IMG/VR virus record: IMGVR_UViG_3300028393_000039
Coordinates: 23,915 to 87,914 of that record
DNA from: a virus
Reading direction: 5' to 3' (one strand)
Length of the DNA stretch: 64,000 nucleotides
The position numbers and the translations under genes were made by a program. Every line of letters starts with the position of its first letter. Within the stretch, counting starts at the first letter, position 1. The notes beneath the pieces were generated by a model. It was not told the origin of the DNA. It was given only the letters and a program-made list of their open reading frames with translations, and did no database searches. Positions 8,915 through 18,103 of the stretch are shown piece by piece.

Positions 8915-10972
8915 ATGAATGAACTAATGGATGATGACGAAAAAATGATGAGTAAGAAAAAAACCTCATCAGAAAGTGATACACCTGTGTTAGATAATTT
9001 CAGTAGAGATTTAATTAAACTTGCCGAACAAGGTAAATTAGACCCTGTTATTGGTAGAGAAAAAGAAATCCTACGTATCGCACAGATTTTATCTCGCAGA
9101 AAGAAAAATAACCCGATTATTATTGGTGACCCAGGTTGTGGTAAGACTGCAATTGTTGAGGGATTGGCAATTAAAATCTATAATGGTGATTGCCCGAGAA
9201 ATTTGGTTGATAAAAGAATTGTTGAACTTGATTTGACTTCCGTTGTTGCTGGTACAAAATACAGAGGACAATTTGAGGAAAGATTGAAAGTTATTATGGA
9301 AGAACTCCACAACAATCCAAACATTATTGTCTTTATTGACGAGATTCATACTTTGGTTGGTTCTGGAAACTCTTCAGGTTCTATGGACGGCTCCAACATC
9401 TTTAAACCTGCTCTTGCTCGTGGTGAGCTCCAATGCATCGGTGCAACCACATTAAATGAGTTCAGAAAGAATATTGAAAAAGATGGTGCATTAGAGCGCA
9501 GATTCCAAAAAATAATTGTTGAACCTTCATCAGTTAAGGAAACAATTGAGATTCTCAAAAACATAAGAGAAAAATATGAAACCTATCACAAGGTGAATTA
9601 TAGTGATGAAGTAATTGAAGCTTGTGTTAAACTTGCCGATAGATATATCACGGATAGAGGTTTTCCTGATAAAGCATTTGATATTTTGGATGAAGTTGGG
9701 GCGAGAATGCAAACCGAACTAAAAGTTCCTGAAGAAATTGAGGTATTGAAAAAACAAGCTGCGGAATTGAAACAATTAAAAGTTGACGTTGTTAAAAGAC
9801 AACAATACGAGAAAGCTGCAGAGTTAAGAGACAAAGAGAAAAAACTTATAACCAAGTTAGACGCCGAAAAAAAGAAGTTTGAAGAACAAATGCAAAAAGA
9901 TAAACAAAAAATATCTGTTGAAGATGTCTATTCTGTTGTATCGACTATGACTAATATTCCTGTGAGTAAAATGAATGTTGACGATAACAAGGCACTTATA
10001 AATCTTGATAAATCCTTAATTGATAAGGTTATTGGACAGAATAATGCGGTTATTAAGATTGCGAAATCTATCAAAAGAAACAGATTAGGTATCAAAGACC
10101 CAAATCGTCCAATTGGTTCATTTGTATTTCTTGGTTCAACAGGTGTTGGTAAGACCTATCTGGCAAAGCAACTGGCAAAAGAGATTTTTGGTAGTGAGGA
10201 TTCACTTATCAGAGTTGATATGTCTGAATACCAAGAGAAACATACTGTATCTAAATTAGTAGGAGCACCTCCGGGTTATGTTGGATATGAAGAAGGTGGA
10301 CTTTTAACCGAAAAAGTTAAAAATAAACCATATTCGGTAATCTTGTTTGATGAAGTTGAGAAAGCTCATAAGGACGTGTTTACGGTTCTACTTCAAATAC
10401 TTGATGATGGACACGTAACAGATAGTTTGGGTAGAAAAATCAACTTCAAAAACACCTTGATTATCCTTACATCAAACCTTGGGGTTAAAAAACTTCAGGA
10501 CTTCGGAACAGGTATTGGTTTTAGTTCAAATGCTTATAGCAACGAAGAAGCCAAAAAACAAATGTTGATGAAAGAAATGAAAGCGTTTTTCGCACCTGAA
10601 TTTATCAACAGGATTGATGACACGATTGTCTTCAACACGTTGTCTCCTGACGACATTAAGAAAATCACCCGAATTGAGTTGGATAAACTGATGACTCGTT
10701 TGTTGGATATGAAATATGTTATCAAATATGACGATACGCTTGTTGATTATCTCACCAAGGTTGGTTATGATGAGGCATTTGGTGCAAGACCACTCAAAAG
10801 AGCAATCCAAGACAAAGTTGAGGATTTCTTATCAGAGGAGGTGTTACTTGGTAAAGTATTTGAGGACAAAACTTATATGTTGAGTGTTTCAGAAGAACAA
10901 GTCAATATAAATGAAGAGTTGGTTGTTGAGGAAAAACCAAAAAGAGTTAGTAGAAAAAAGAAAGTAGATTAA
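8915..10972 (+). CDS. clpC: ClpC-like double AAA+ unfoldase lacking the N domain
   Basis: The 685-residue protein has two AAA+ modules: Walker A GDPGCGKT and Walker [10 protein letters not shown] in the first, Walker A GSTGVGKT and [11 protein letters not shown] in the second. The middle region is short and UVR-like ([14 protein letters not shown]) as in ClpC, not the long ClpB coiled coil. The Clp N domain is missing; only about 35 residues precede the first module. After TSNLGVKKL comes GTGIGFSS, aligned with the ClpP-docking loop ([LIV]-G-[FL]) of ClpA/ClpC, so it may feed a ClpP. A phage ClpP is encoded at 22573-23247. It is divergent to hsp20. Confidence 0.93.
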   Translation: MNELMDDDEKMMSKKKTSSESDTPVLDNFSRDLIKLAEQGKLDPVIGREKEILRIAQILSRRKKNNPIIIGDPGCGKTAIVEGLAIKIYNGDCPRNLVDKRIVELDLTSVVAGTKYRGQFEERLKVIMEELHNNPNIIVFIDEIHTLVGSGNSSGSMDGSNIFKPALARGELQCIGATTLNEFRKNIEKDGALERRFQKIIVEPSSVKETIEILKNIREKYETYHKVNYSDEVIEACVKLADRYITDRGFPDKAFDILDEVGARMQTELKVPEEIEVLKKQAAELKQLKVDVVKRQQYEKAAELRDKEKKLITKLDAEKKKFEEQMQKDKQKISVEDVYSVVSTMTNIPVSKMNVDDNKALINLDKSLIDKVIGQNNAVIKIAKSIKRNRLGIKDPNRPIGSFVFLGSTGVGKTYLAKQLAKEIFGSEDSLIRVDMSEYQEKHTVSKLVGAPPGYVGYEEGGLLTEKVKNKPYSVILFDEVEKAHKDVFTVLLQILDDGHVTDSLGRKINFKNTLIILTSNLGVKKLQDFGTGIGFSSNAYSNEEAKKQMLMKEMKAFFAPEFINRIDDTIVFNTLSPDDIKKITRIELDKLMTRLLDMKYVIKYDDTLVDYLTKVGYDEAFGARPLKRAIQDKVEDFLSEEVLLGKVFEDKTYMLSVSEEQVNINEELVVEEKPKRVSRKKKVD

Positions 10973-10982
10973 TTTTTTTATC

Positions 10983-11008
10983 AGGGGAACAAATGTTCCC
11001 CTTTTTTT
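10983..11008 (+). terminator. Terminator of the clpC-like gene
   Basis: GGGGAACAAATGTTCCCC is followed by seven T residues, 11 bases after the stop codon. Confidence 0.85.
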
Positions 11009-11030
11009 ATATTTTAAGATATTTATAAAT

Positions 11031-11447
11031 ATGGAAAAATGGATTGAAATAAAAAAATTAGATAATCTCTATTCGGTATCAAATTTGGGCAGAGTTAAAA
11101 ATAATAAAACCGGTAGAATTTTAAAACCAAGACTACATAAAAAAACAGGTTATATGAGAATAACAATAACATATAAAAAAAATATGTATTATTTTGAGTT
11201 ACACAGATTAGTATTATCCTGTTTTAATGAAATTGAAGATATTAAAAATATGGAGGTTAATCATATTAACTGGAATGTTGCCGACAATAGATTAGAAAAT
11301 TTAGAATGGGTGACTAAATTTGATAATTTATCTAAAAAAAAGATAATAAATACTAAATCTTACAAGCTTTTTAAAAAATTAATAATAAAATATGGTGACG
11401 ATAATCTTTTAAATCTTTTGAAAGAAATAAAAAACCCCACCTTCTAA
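11031..11447 (+). CDS. NUMOD4-HNH homing endonuclease
   Basis: The 138-residue protein starts WIEIKKLDNLYSVSNLGRVK, the NUMOD4 DNA-binding pattern, followed by the HNH core ELHRLVLSCF, MEVNHINWNVADNRLENLEW. Freestanding nucleases of this type spread by cutting cognate sites in related phages. A TATTTAT box lies 4 bases before the ATG. It sits between clpC and the peptidase gene and is very AT-rich, as expected for a mobile insertion. Confidence 0.9.
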   Translation: MEKWIEIKKLDNLYSVSNLGRVKNNKTGRILKPRLHKKTGYMRITITYKKNMYYFELHRLVLSCFNEIEDIKNMEVNHINWNVADNRLENLEWVTKFDNLSKKKIINTKSYKLFKKLIIKYGDDNLLNLLKEIKNPTF

Positions 11448-11460
11448 TAAGAGTGGGGAT
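11432..11460. terminator. Bidirectional terminator between convergent genes
   Basis: A CCCCAC/GTGGGG hairpin with flanking A and T runs overlaps the end of the HNH gene and precedes the stop of the M20 peptidase on the other strand. Confidence 0.7.
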
Positions 11461-11465
11461 TTAAA

Positions 11466-12305
11466 TTAAAATATTGAACTGTAAGTTCTTTTCTTCTCGT
11501 CCTGTCGTTTTTTGTGTTTAACATATCCGAGAGATTCAATCATCTGTTTACCTATCTCAATTCCGTTATAAACATCCTCAATCACCACATATTCATTTCT
11601 TGTATGATAGTCATAATATCCAATTGAGAAGTTGATACAAGCAAAATCAAATTTGTCTGATAAAGCATAAACATCAGTATAAGGATGAACCATATATCTC
11701 ATTCTATCATTATCCATTCCTTCGGTTAATACCTTATCACATTTCTCAAAAAAGTCAGAATCTCTATCAAAAAGGACATTTCCAAAACACTGTTCAGTAA
11801 TCATCCAATTTTCAGGTGCATCAAATTGAATACCATATCCAACATTTTCAAAAAAAGTTGGGTCTGCCATTCGTGAGCCGTGACATCCCGTTTCTTCTGA
11901 AACAAAAAACGCTGCTTTCACATATGGTAATTCTTGTAAAAGTGTTAGACAGGCAAATACACCACATTTATCATCACCACCAATTCCTGTTGGAACATTA
12001 TTATCATTATACGCCTTAAAAGATGGTTTTAATTCACCTTGAGCATTTTTTAACATCTCTTCTCTAACATTTATTGTATCAAGATTGTGAACAGTATCTG
12101 TGTGGGAAATTACACAAGGAAAATAAAAGTCATCTGAAACTTCTTGTTCCTTCTTGGTCGCATAAACATTACCATAATCATCCATATAATGGTTGATGTT
12201 ATTTTCCGTTAACCAATTTAACAGATAGATAATCATCTTTTCTTCTTTATATGTTTTGGTGGGAACTGAAAGAACCTCTTTTAATAATTCTAAATTTTGT
12301 ATCAT
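11466..12305 (-). CDS. M20-type di-zinc peptidase, peptidase T-like
   Basis: The 279-residue protein shows the ordered metal and catalytic motifs of M20/M28-like exopeptidases: SHTDTVH (His and Asp), GIGGDDKCGV (bridging Asp), VSEETGCHGS (Glu-Glu pair), QFDAP (Asp) and a final His in YYDYHTRNEYV. It lacks room for a full lid domain and is shorter than bacterial PepT (about 400 residues). It would trim short peptides in the cytoplasm, which fits the nearby Clp protease and tmRNA genes. Exopeptidases of this type are rare in phages. Confidence 0.88.
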   Translation of the reverse strand: MIQNLELLKEVLSVPTKTYKEEKMIIYLLNWLTENNINHYMDDYGNVYATKKEQEVSDDFYFPCVISHTDTVHNLDTINVREEMLKNAQGELKPSFKAYNDNNVPTGIGGDDKCGVFACLTLLQELPYVKAAFFVSEETGCHGSRMADPTFFENVGYGIQFDAPENWMITEQCFGNVLFDRDSDFFEKCDKVLTEGMDNDRMRYMVHPYTDVYALSDKFDFACINFSIGYYDYHTRNEYVVIEDVYNGIEIGKQMIESLGYVKHKKRQDEKKRTYSSIF

Positions 12306-12322
12306 TTAATATTTGTTTGATA

Positions 12323-12330
12323 CAAAGATA
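12323..12330 (-). promoter_or_regulatory. Bacteroidetes -7 element of the peptidase gene
   Basis: The sense strand reads TATCTTTG, 17 bases before the ATG. The matching -33 TTG is weak (TTA), so this is a partial promoter. Confidence 0.45.
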
Positions 12331-12348
12331 GGTAAAAAATGTGAATAA

Positions 12349-13467
12349 TTAAAACTTTCTTAATTTTTTAATTATATTTTCTTGCAATTTGAATAATTCG
12401 GGGTGATTTAATAGTAATTTTAATCCTTCAATATCAACGCTCCTAAGTGTTCCCTCATCATTCCAATCATAAGGAGTTTGAGACAACTTAACTCTTATTT
12501 TTAATGTGTCTCTATCAACGCTTTCAATTCTAAATTTATATTTATTATCTTTCGGTAGTTCTTCCCACCTTTGTAAATCATACCCCATCTCAAATATTTG
12601 CTTATAAATCTGACTAACTCTAAGAGTATCTTCATCTTCCTCAAGTTTTTCAATTATTCTATCAAGTTGGGTTTCAATTCCTCTATTAAATGCAACATCA
12701 TCAAAATTGTCGGAGTCTCTAAACTCATATTGGTTTTCATTCCATCCACCAAGTCTTTCTCTTCCTCTTGAATCACTCATTGTAAATTCACAAATTTTGG
12801 TAAATAAATCTTCAAAATCTAAATCTTTCTCATTAAGTCTCAAATACCACATTAAAAGATTTGCGGGGGTTGATATGAGCATATCAAAATTCCTGTATAA
12901 TTTAAAACCAATTTTATTTAAAAAGTCGTTTAATTCTGTACTGATTGACTCTTTGGCGGTTATTCTAATTTCTTCATTAAGATATGTATGAAAATAATCA
13001 ATCATATTACTCGCTTCATTTCTAAAAAGTTCATCTAATGTTTTCGCCAAAAGAGAGTTGTCCGATTCGATACTTAATTCAATTTTTTTTCCAATAATCA
13101 TTTGTGAAATTTCTTGTAGTTTTTTCAAATTCTCTTTATTAAAGTTATAAAAAAGTGAGCCGTACCCCTGAATAAAATCATCATACATACTATCATAAGC
13201 TTCAATATCAATATTTGAGTATGAATCCATAACCCTTCTCGCAAACCATCCGTCATCTTCATCTAATCCCAATAATTCAAATATTTTTTCATCATCACTA
13301 AATTCAAATGTGATTTCTGATTGTGCAGGATTACTTGCACGGGAGATTCTATAGATGTCTTTATCGGCACCATCAAGTTCATCCTCATCAATTTTACCCC
13401 TTGTATATAATCTTAACGCTTTATATAGGGTTATGTCTTCATCATCTTCTTCTAATATAAATCTCAC
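12349..13467 (-). CDS. Leader-tagged protein of unknown function, 372 aa
   Basis: The start MRFILEEDDEDITLYKA has the short [I/L]-x-E form (ILE/LEE). The remainder is helical and acidic, with no catalytic motif I can name. It is transcribed away from the tmRNA and has a TATTTAT-type box upstream. It could be an internal head protein, judged from its leader only. Confidence 0.65.
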   Translation of the reverse strand: MRFILEEDDEDITLYKALRLYTRGKIDEDELDGADKDIYRISRASNPAQSEITFEFSDDEKIFELLGLDEDDGWFARRVMDSYSNIDIEAYDSMYDDFIQGYGSLFYNFNKENLKKLQEISQMIIGKKIELSIESDNSLLAKTLDELFRNEASNMIDYFHTYLNEEIRITAKESISTELNDFLNKIGFKLYRNFDMLISTPANLLMWYLRLNEKDLDFEDLFTKICEFTMSDSRGRERLGGWNENQYEFRDSDNFDDVAFNRGIETQLDRIIEKLEEDEDTLRVSQIYKQIFEMGYDLQRWEELPKDNKYKFRIESVDRDTLKIRVKLSQTPYDWNDEGTLRSVDIEGLKLLLNHPELFKLQENIIKKLRKF

Positions 13468-13497
13468 AGAAATTTTATTAATAAATATTCTTTTGTT

Positions 13498-13527
13498 TTG
13501 AATATTGAATATTTATTCTTACCTTTA
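13498..13527 (+). promoter_or_regulatory. Promoter of the tmRNA gene
   Basis: TTG at 13498-13500, 19 bases, then TACCTTTA at 13520-13527. This is a good fit to the Bacteroidetes TTG-N19-TAnnTTTG consensus. The predicted start leaves about 15 bases of 5' leader for RNase P removal before the mature end at 13548. Confidence 0.7.
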
Positions 13528-13547
13528 CAAAAGTTATTTGAAATTAT

Positions 13548-13941
13548 GGGGGTGAAATGGAATTGATTGGCGTTTATAGGGTTAGATGGCACGTAGGAGC
13601 TGAATTAACTCCTTAAAAACTGATTTAAAACGTAAATGGCAAAACCATTTCTAAACTTTCTACTCTTGGTCTTATCAGAGAAGAAAGCGTTGTAGCTGCT
13701 TAATTAGTAGAGTACGACATTGGGGTCGGTTAGGACATACACCTTGCAACAGAAGTCCGTTGTACGGGTCACAGGTCAGAGCTCGTTTAAAATAATTCTG
13801 AGACCAAGTTGTTTGCAGGTAGGTTTCTCACATACATCAAACCTGATATTTCGTAACGTTGAGAATTAATGTTGTACTAAACGTGTAGTCATCTGATTTT
13901 ATGGCGAACAAGACTCGGCTTCGACGCCGACACCTCCACCA
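13548..13941 (+). ncRNA. ssrA: Transfer-messenger RNA (SsrA)
   Basis: The 5' end GGGGGTG pairs with CACCTCC near the 3' end (7 bp, one G-U), followed by A and an encoded CCA. The 5' segment GGTGAAATGGAATTGATTGG matches the conserved tmRNA D-like region, and a T-arm TCGGC-TTCGAC-GCCGA lies before the acceptor strand. An open frame from GGC at 13638 to TAA at 13701 encodes a 21-residue tag, GKTISKLSTLGLIREESVVAA. The VVAA end fits a Clp-recognised degron. The RNA is 394 nt. Tag and ends were located by eye; the exact resume codon could be one triplet earlier (AAT). Confidence 0.93.
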
Positions 13942-13944
13942 AAT

Positions 13945-13973
13945 TAACCCTCCCCATAAAGGAGGGTTTTTTA
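13945..13973 (+). terminator. Terminator of the tmRNA gene
   Basis: AACCCTCC-CCATAAA-GGAGGG followed by six T residues lies directly after the encoded CCA. Confidence 0.85.
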
Positions 13974-13994
13974 ATTTATAGTATATTTATCATT

Positions 13995-15458
13995 ATGAAA
14001 TTTTCTGAATTTGTCCTATCTGAAGGTAGAAGAGAAACATTACTTAAAAAGTATATGGGTGAGTATGATATGCAAACCTTAGATGCGATTTTAAATGATG
14101 AATTTACAAAAGCAACAAATTACAAATATGTTGATTGGATTTTTAATCATTTAGATTTTGCTTCCACCACACACGCATTAGAAGTTTTACAATTAGTTAA
14201 AGACTTTGATAGGATAGGTAAGAATTTAGAAAAAAAAGACATCAATCAATATCCTGATGTTGCAGAACTAATGGGCGTTATACAATCTTATAGTTCAAAA
14301 TCTCAAGAAAAAAAGATTGACTCTGACGCAAAAAAAATATATGAGGATGGTAGAGTTCTTATTGTGAAACCTTTATCTCATAAAGCGTCTTGTAAATATG
14401 GTGCCGGAACCAAATGGTGCACAACAGAAACTTCACCAGGATATTACGACAAACATACATCAGGTAATCAGGGACTTTATTATATAATAATGAAAGAGTT
14501 TGATATTAGCAATAAGTTTTATAAAATCGCATTACATAGAGATAATAATCAAGATACTTGGTATGATGCAAAAGATACACCGATGCCTCCAAGAGAAGTT
14601 GATGTATTAAAAGTGGGATTAGGAAAAAAAGCAACAAAGGCAATTGATGATGATTTTAATGAGAACAAAAACAAAATAATTAAAGAACTTTTTAATCCAA
14701 AAAATCACGACCACGTAGTTGCCACCTATGACCTCTTTAATTCAAAAAAACCATTAACACTTGAATTTAAAAATCCTCAAATATCTAATGAAGGTGCAGG
14801 ATTTGCGGAAATGGATTTAATTGTTTATTTAGGTTGGGAAGATAATGAACAGATAATTGAACAGGGAACTTTAAAAATTTCTTATAATAAACTACCTGGA
14901 AATGATTCATATTCTTTTGATGTTGGTTATGAACCCGATGATAACTTTGAACCGCCTGCCGAACTTACTACTTTGTGGCATATGGATGCCAATTTTGGAT
15001 TAAACCTAACGCAAAGCACTATTCCCCCATTTAAACAAGTTTGTAATATATTGAATTCTCAAATTTGGAGAAGGCTTGAATATGATAAAAACTTACAAAA
15101 ATTTGTTTTAGGTGGTAAAAAAAGTTGGAGTCCAAATAGAAGTAGTTATGGATTTACCTTTGAAAGAAAGGGTGGTTTAATCAATAAATTAGTTGATTAT
15201 ATAGATAGTGGAAAAGAAGGAAATGCAATAGATTTCTTGGAAGACGCAAAAGTTGTTAGAATTTTAGTCAACCCTGACGGAACAAAAAAATATATTGGAA
15301 AAAGAGGTCATATACAACCAAAAGGATATTTTAGTGCGTTTTTCGCATCTGCAAGAAACGCCGGAATATTAAATTACGAAAGAAAAAATAAAAAAAATAT
15401 TTTAACAAAAGGCCCTAACTTTGATGATTTCAAAGAAGGTAATTTAGTCCCGCTTTAA
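13995..15458 (+). CDS. Leader-tagged protein with KYGAGTKWCT domain
   Basis: The 487-residue protein starts MKFSEFVLSE-GRRE, very like the T4 capsid-targeting peptide MKTYQEFIAE. At about residues 125-150 it has VLIVKPLSHKASCKYGAGTKWCTTE, a domain with an invariant-looking Lys-Trp-Cys. A second copy of this domain occurs at 31838-32926. The C-terminal 250 residues are beta-rich and unrecognised. The Cys-containing motif could be catalytic, but no fold is assigned. A TATTTAT box lies 4 bases before the ATG. Confidence 0.75.
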   Translation: MKFSEFVLSEGRRETLLKKYMGEYDMQTLDAILNDEFTKATNYKYVDWIFNHLDFASTTHALEVLQLVKDFDRIGKNLEKKDINQYPDVAELMGVIQSYSSKSQEKKIDSDAKKIYEDGRVLIVKPLSHKASCKYGAGTKWCTTETSPGYYDKHTSGNQGLYYIIMKEFDISNKFYKIALHRDNNQDTWYDAKDTPMPPREVDVLKVGLGKKATKAIDDDFNENKNKIIKELFNPKNHDHVVATYDLFNSKKPLTLEFKNPQISNEGAGFAEMDLIVYLGWEDNEQIIEQGTLKISYNKLPGNDSYSFDVGYEPDDNFEPPAELTTLWHMDANFGLNLTQSTIPPFKQVCNILNSQIWRRLEYDKNLQKFVLGGKKSWSPNRSSYGFTFERKGGLINKLVDYIDSGKEGNAIDFLEDAKVVRILVNPDGTKKYIGKRGHIQPKGYFSAFFASARNAGILNYERKNKKNILTKGPNFDDFKEGNLVPL

Positions 15459-15459
15459 T

Positions 15460-15792
15460 ATGAAATATAAACTCTCAAACGAAAGATTTAAAAAATTAGT
15501 TTTCAATTTACTTAATAAAGAATTGGGGCGTGGAAGATTTCGTAGTTGGGAATATCATCAGGGTTTTTTTGATATTACAAAAAATGATAAGTATGATGGT
15601 GCGATGGTTCTTGTTGATGAAGAAGAAATAAGAATATATCCCGCATTATATCAAACTATGATGGAAGCTCTTGGTATGGATGTATACCAATTATATGATT
15701 TTTTAACTGATTGGGCATACATTGAATTACCCAAAATAATGCCAGGTAAGAAATTTTCTTATGAAAATAAGTTTGTAGATATTCTATATTAG
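15460..15792 (+). CDS. Hypothetical protein, 110 aa
   Basis: It starts one base after the preceding stop and so is coupled to it. The start MKYKLSNERFKKLVFNLLNKE resembles the KYIITETQ-type leaders but has no clear [I/L]-x-E. The body contains IRIYPALYQTMMEALG. No family was recognised. Confidence 0.65.
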   Translation: MKYKLSNERFKKLVFNLLNKELGRGRFRSWEYHQGFFDITKNDKYDGAMVLVDEEEIRIYPALYQTMMEALGMDVYQLYDFLTDWAYIELPKIMPGKKFSYENKFVDILY

Positions 15793-16013
15793 TTTTTCTT
15801 AGAAAGCCTGCGAAAGTAGATATATAATCCAAAGAATACTCCCGCAATACAATACATAACGAAGTTGGCTTTCCATAAACTTCCTGTCCATAACATCAGA
15901 GAATACTGAACGGCATCGAACCCAAAAGGATTGAAAAATAATGCCAACATTAAAAATATTTGGGAGAGATTGTCTTGAAACGTGGCTCTCCAAGTTTTTC
16001 TGTTTATCTGCAT
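15789..16013 (-). CDS. Small membrane protein with two transmembrane segments
   Basis: The 74-residue protein has hydrophobic segments LSQIFLMLALFFNPFGFDA and FVMYCIAGVFFGLYIYF separated by a short polar loop, and a basic tail RRLSKKN. I chose this frame over an overlapping 73-residue frame because the hydrophobic pattern is coherent. Similar small proteins occur in T4-like phages of uncultured origin (memory, not searched). It ends within the convergent upstream gene. Confidence 0.65.
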   Translation of the reverse strand: MQINRKTWRATFQDNLSQIFLMLALFFNPFGFDAVQYSLMLWTGSLWKANFVMYCIAGVFFGLYIYFRRLSKKN

Positions 16014-16085
16014 CAGCCATAGGGTTAAATTTTAAATTTATGTCTTAATGACTAAATTTTATTATATTTAAATAAATATTAGAAT

Positions 16086-16277
16086 ATGATAGATATTAAA
16101 AAAATTTTAGAAGAAGGAGGCCCGATGAAAAAGTATGATGGCATCGCCCCTGATGGATTTATATTGATTACTGAAGGCGCATTAGAAGAACTTAAAGTCT
16201 TTGATACTTGGAAAGAATGGAAAAATAACACATTATCAATTAAAGAACTTAACAACAGGAATTTTCCTGAAATTTAA
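16086..16277 (+). CDS. Small leader-tagged protein, 63 aa
   Basis: It starts MIDIKKILEEGG, an [I/L]-x-E leader (LEE) followed by glycines. The rest is ITEGALEELKVFDTWKEWKN, unrecognised. It is followed after 12 bases by the M15-type gene. Confidence 0.55.
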   Translation: MIDIKKILEEGGPMKKYDGIAPDGFILITEGALEELKVFDTWKEWKNNTLSIKELNNRNFPEI

Positions 16278-16289
16278 GTATTTATTAGT

Positions 16290-17519
16290 ATGAAAAAATT
16301 AAATGAAAATATTACTAGGTTAAAAACACTTATGAATATTTCAGAGGCGGATGATGTATACGCAAATGTTGATTTTAAAGATAGAGTCGTAGGTAGTAGT
16401 ACACCATCTAAAGATAATATTAATGTCGCACTTTTAAAGGATGTTCAAACTGCAGCTGAAAGAGCTAATGTAAAGGTTGATGTCACGACAGCAGTTTCAG
16501 GACACAAAACAGGTAAATCAAGACATACAACAGGTAATGCGGTTGATATTGCAATAATTAATGGTAAAGCAGTTAGTAACTCAAATAGAGGAGACGCCGA
16601 CAAACTTGTAGGTGAATTGATAAAAATGGGTTATACTAAAAATAGAGAATCTGGTAACCCTAAAGCAGTATTAACTTTTGGATTTCCCGGTCACGATAAT
16701 CACGTTCACGTTTCAAATACAACAGGTACCCCAACAGAAAAACAAGATACCCCAATTTCAGAACCTCTCTCACCTTCAAAAGACTTTGCAACATCACAAT
16801 CAGGAAGTACTCCTACAGATGATATAGAAAGAAATTTTATAAAATCTATAGGTGCTTCATTTGGTTTAAAAGAAGAAAAAATATATTCAGAATTCGGTAA
16901 AGATAAAGTTTTAAGTTCGGGCACAATTAAATTACCAAAAAATAGTAATTCACAAATTAAAAGTCCTGTCGATGGTATTGTAAATAATAAAAAAGATTCT
17001 AGTACGTCTTGTGTTAATAAAATTGTAATTCAACATCTTATTAAAGAGAAAAAATATTATTTAGAATTTTGCAATATAACCAAACCTTACGTTTCTGATG
17101 GTGAAAAAGTACGTAAAGGAAAAATAATAGGTGAAACAAATGATGATGTTATTATTTCACTTTACAACTCTACTTATGATAAGGTATCAATAACAAAATA
17201 TCTTAACGTAGATACAGACGATGATAAAGACAAAGATGACGATAAAGAAAAAGAATATAAAAAATCTAAAACATACAAAGACCCATTAATGGCTGCATTA
17301 ATACAAGCGCCTTTCAAGTTATTAAATCCATTTAAAGACAAATACGATAAAAAAACAGGTGAAAGGATTGAAAAAAGATGGGCAAGAGCAACTGACAAAG
17401 AACAACCAACACCTAATTGGTTAACAAAAATGAGTCCCACATATAAAGAAAAAGAGGTGGATAAAGAAGATGAAAAAATTAACGAGAATATAGAAAGAAT
17501 AAAAAAATTACTTAAATAA
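16290..17519 (+). CDS. M15-type peptidase fused to degenerate M23-like domain, leader-tagged
   Basis: The leader is MKKLNENITRLKTLMNISE (LNE, ISE). Residues about 70-155 match LAS/M15 peptidases: SGHKTGKSRHTTGNAVDIA (His and Asp zinc ligands) and HDNHVHVS (third His). Residues about 215-285 resemble an M23 fold (SPVDGIV, KKYYLEFCNI, VSDGEKVRKGKIIGET), but the HxH pair is replaced, so this part is probably a non-catalytic binding module. The C-terminus is charged and ends NENIERIKKLLK. It may be a virion-carried or lytic peptidoglycan peptidase. Confidence 0.8.
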   Translation: MKKLNENITRLKTLMNISEADDVYANVDFKDRVVGSSTPSKDNINVALLKDVQTAAERANVKVDVTTAVSGHKTGKSRHTTGNAVDIAIINGKAVSNSNRGDADKLVGELIKMGYTKNRESGNPKAVLTFGFPGHDNHVHVSNTTGTPTEKQDTPISEPLSPSKDFATSQSGSTPTDDIERNFIKSIGASFGLKEEKIYSEFGKDKVLSSGTIKLPKNSNSQIKSPVDGIVNNKKDSSTSCVNKIVIQHLIKEKKYYLEFCNITKPYVSDGEKVRKGKIIGETNDDVIISLYNSTYDKVSITKYLNVDTDDDKDKDDDKEKEYKKSKTYKDPLMAALIQAPFKLLNPFKDKYDKKTGERIEKRWARATDKEQPTPNWLTKMSPTYKEKEVDKEDEKINENIERIKKLLK

Positions 17520-17548
17520 AAAAACCCACCTAAAAAGGTGGGTTCTTC
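17519..17548. terminator. Terminator after the M15-type gene
   Basis: AACCCACC-TAAAAA-GGTGGGTT with a T-rich tail. It may also serve the convergent lipoprotein gene. Confidence 0.75.
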
Positions 17549-17564
17549 TTTTTCGGTAGAAAAA

Positions 17565-17753
17565 TTATTTCATTTCTACAGCTTTTGTGGTATCAACAGG
17601 AGTAGTTGTAGTATCTACAACAACTTTAGTTGAGTCACAAGAAGTAGAGTCCATACATACTTTAGTTGAGTCTGTAGTTGGGGTCTCAGTTGATTGTCCA
17701 CCGCCGCAAGATGCTAATGCTACGATAGAAAGAATTGCGATTACTTTTTTCAT
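17565..17753 (-). CDS. Small threonine-rich lipoprotein
   Basis: The start at 17753 gives 62 residues beginning MKKVIAILSIVALASCGGG, a signal peptide with lipobox ALASC. The mature part is Thr/Asp/Val-rich with repeats TKVxxDSTSCDSTKVVVDTTTT and probably extended. The Cys-Gly-Gly lipoprotein start is typical of Bacteroidetes. It may act at the host envelope after infection, for example in superinfection exclusion; that role is inference. Confidence 0.75.
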   Translation of the reverse strand: MKKVIAILSIVALASCGGGQSTETPTTDSTKVCMDSTSCDSTKVVVDTTTTPVDTTKAVEMK

Positions 17754-17879
17754 AATTGTGTTTTTTAATTTATTTCTGTACATAAATATACACAAATATT
17801 GGACAAGTGTCAAATGATTTGGAATTTTTTTTAAAAAAAAGATATTTATTAATAAATAAACTTTTAAAATTTTTTAAAA

Positions 17880-18050
17880 ATGATTGTAAAAGAACAAGTT
17901 TTAGGTTTGATTAGACACGCACTAACATTTGCTGGTGGTCTTCTAATCGCTAAAGGACTCATCACTGAATCAGTATCTGTTGATATTATCGGTGGTGTAA
18001 TGACATTGGTTGGCTCAATTTGGTCAATCTTATCAAAGAAAACTGCTTAA
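17880..18050 (+). CDS. Small holin-like protein, Pam3-gp28 type
   Basis: A 56-residue ORF: MIVKEQVLGLIRHALTFAGG, then LLIAKGLITESVSVDIIGG, then VMTLVGSIWSILSKKTA. It has two hydrophobic segments, a short linker and a basic tail, the layout of small Pam3-gp28-type putative holins. It follows a leader with the sequence GATATTTATTAATAAATAAA and precedes a strong terminator, so it is a single-gene unit. The M15-type peptidase lies upstream. Confidence 0.65.
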   Translation: MIVKEQVLGLIRHALTFAGGLLIAKGLITESVSVDIIGGVMTLVGSIWSILSKKTA

Positions 18051-18073
18051 GTTTTAATAGTTCTAAAAAAGAA

Positions 18074-18103
18074 AAAGGTCAGATTAATCTGACCTTTTTT
18101 TAT
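18074..18103. terminator. Bidirectional terminator between the holin and the RNA operon
   Basis: The 18-bp perfect palindrome GGTCAGATTAATCTGACC (18077-18094) is flanked by A and T runs on both sides. It can end the plus-strand holin transcript and the minus-strand RNA operon. Confidence 0.85.

Noticed and set aside
9089-9855. Several minus-strand frames inside clpC
   Set aside because: They are shadows of the conserved AAA+ gene and have no independent support.
15799-16020. 73-residue minus-strand frame overlapping the small membrane protein
   Set aside because: The alternative frame (15789-16013) gives a coherent two-TM protein; this one reads as a mixed sequence.
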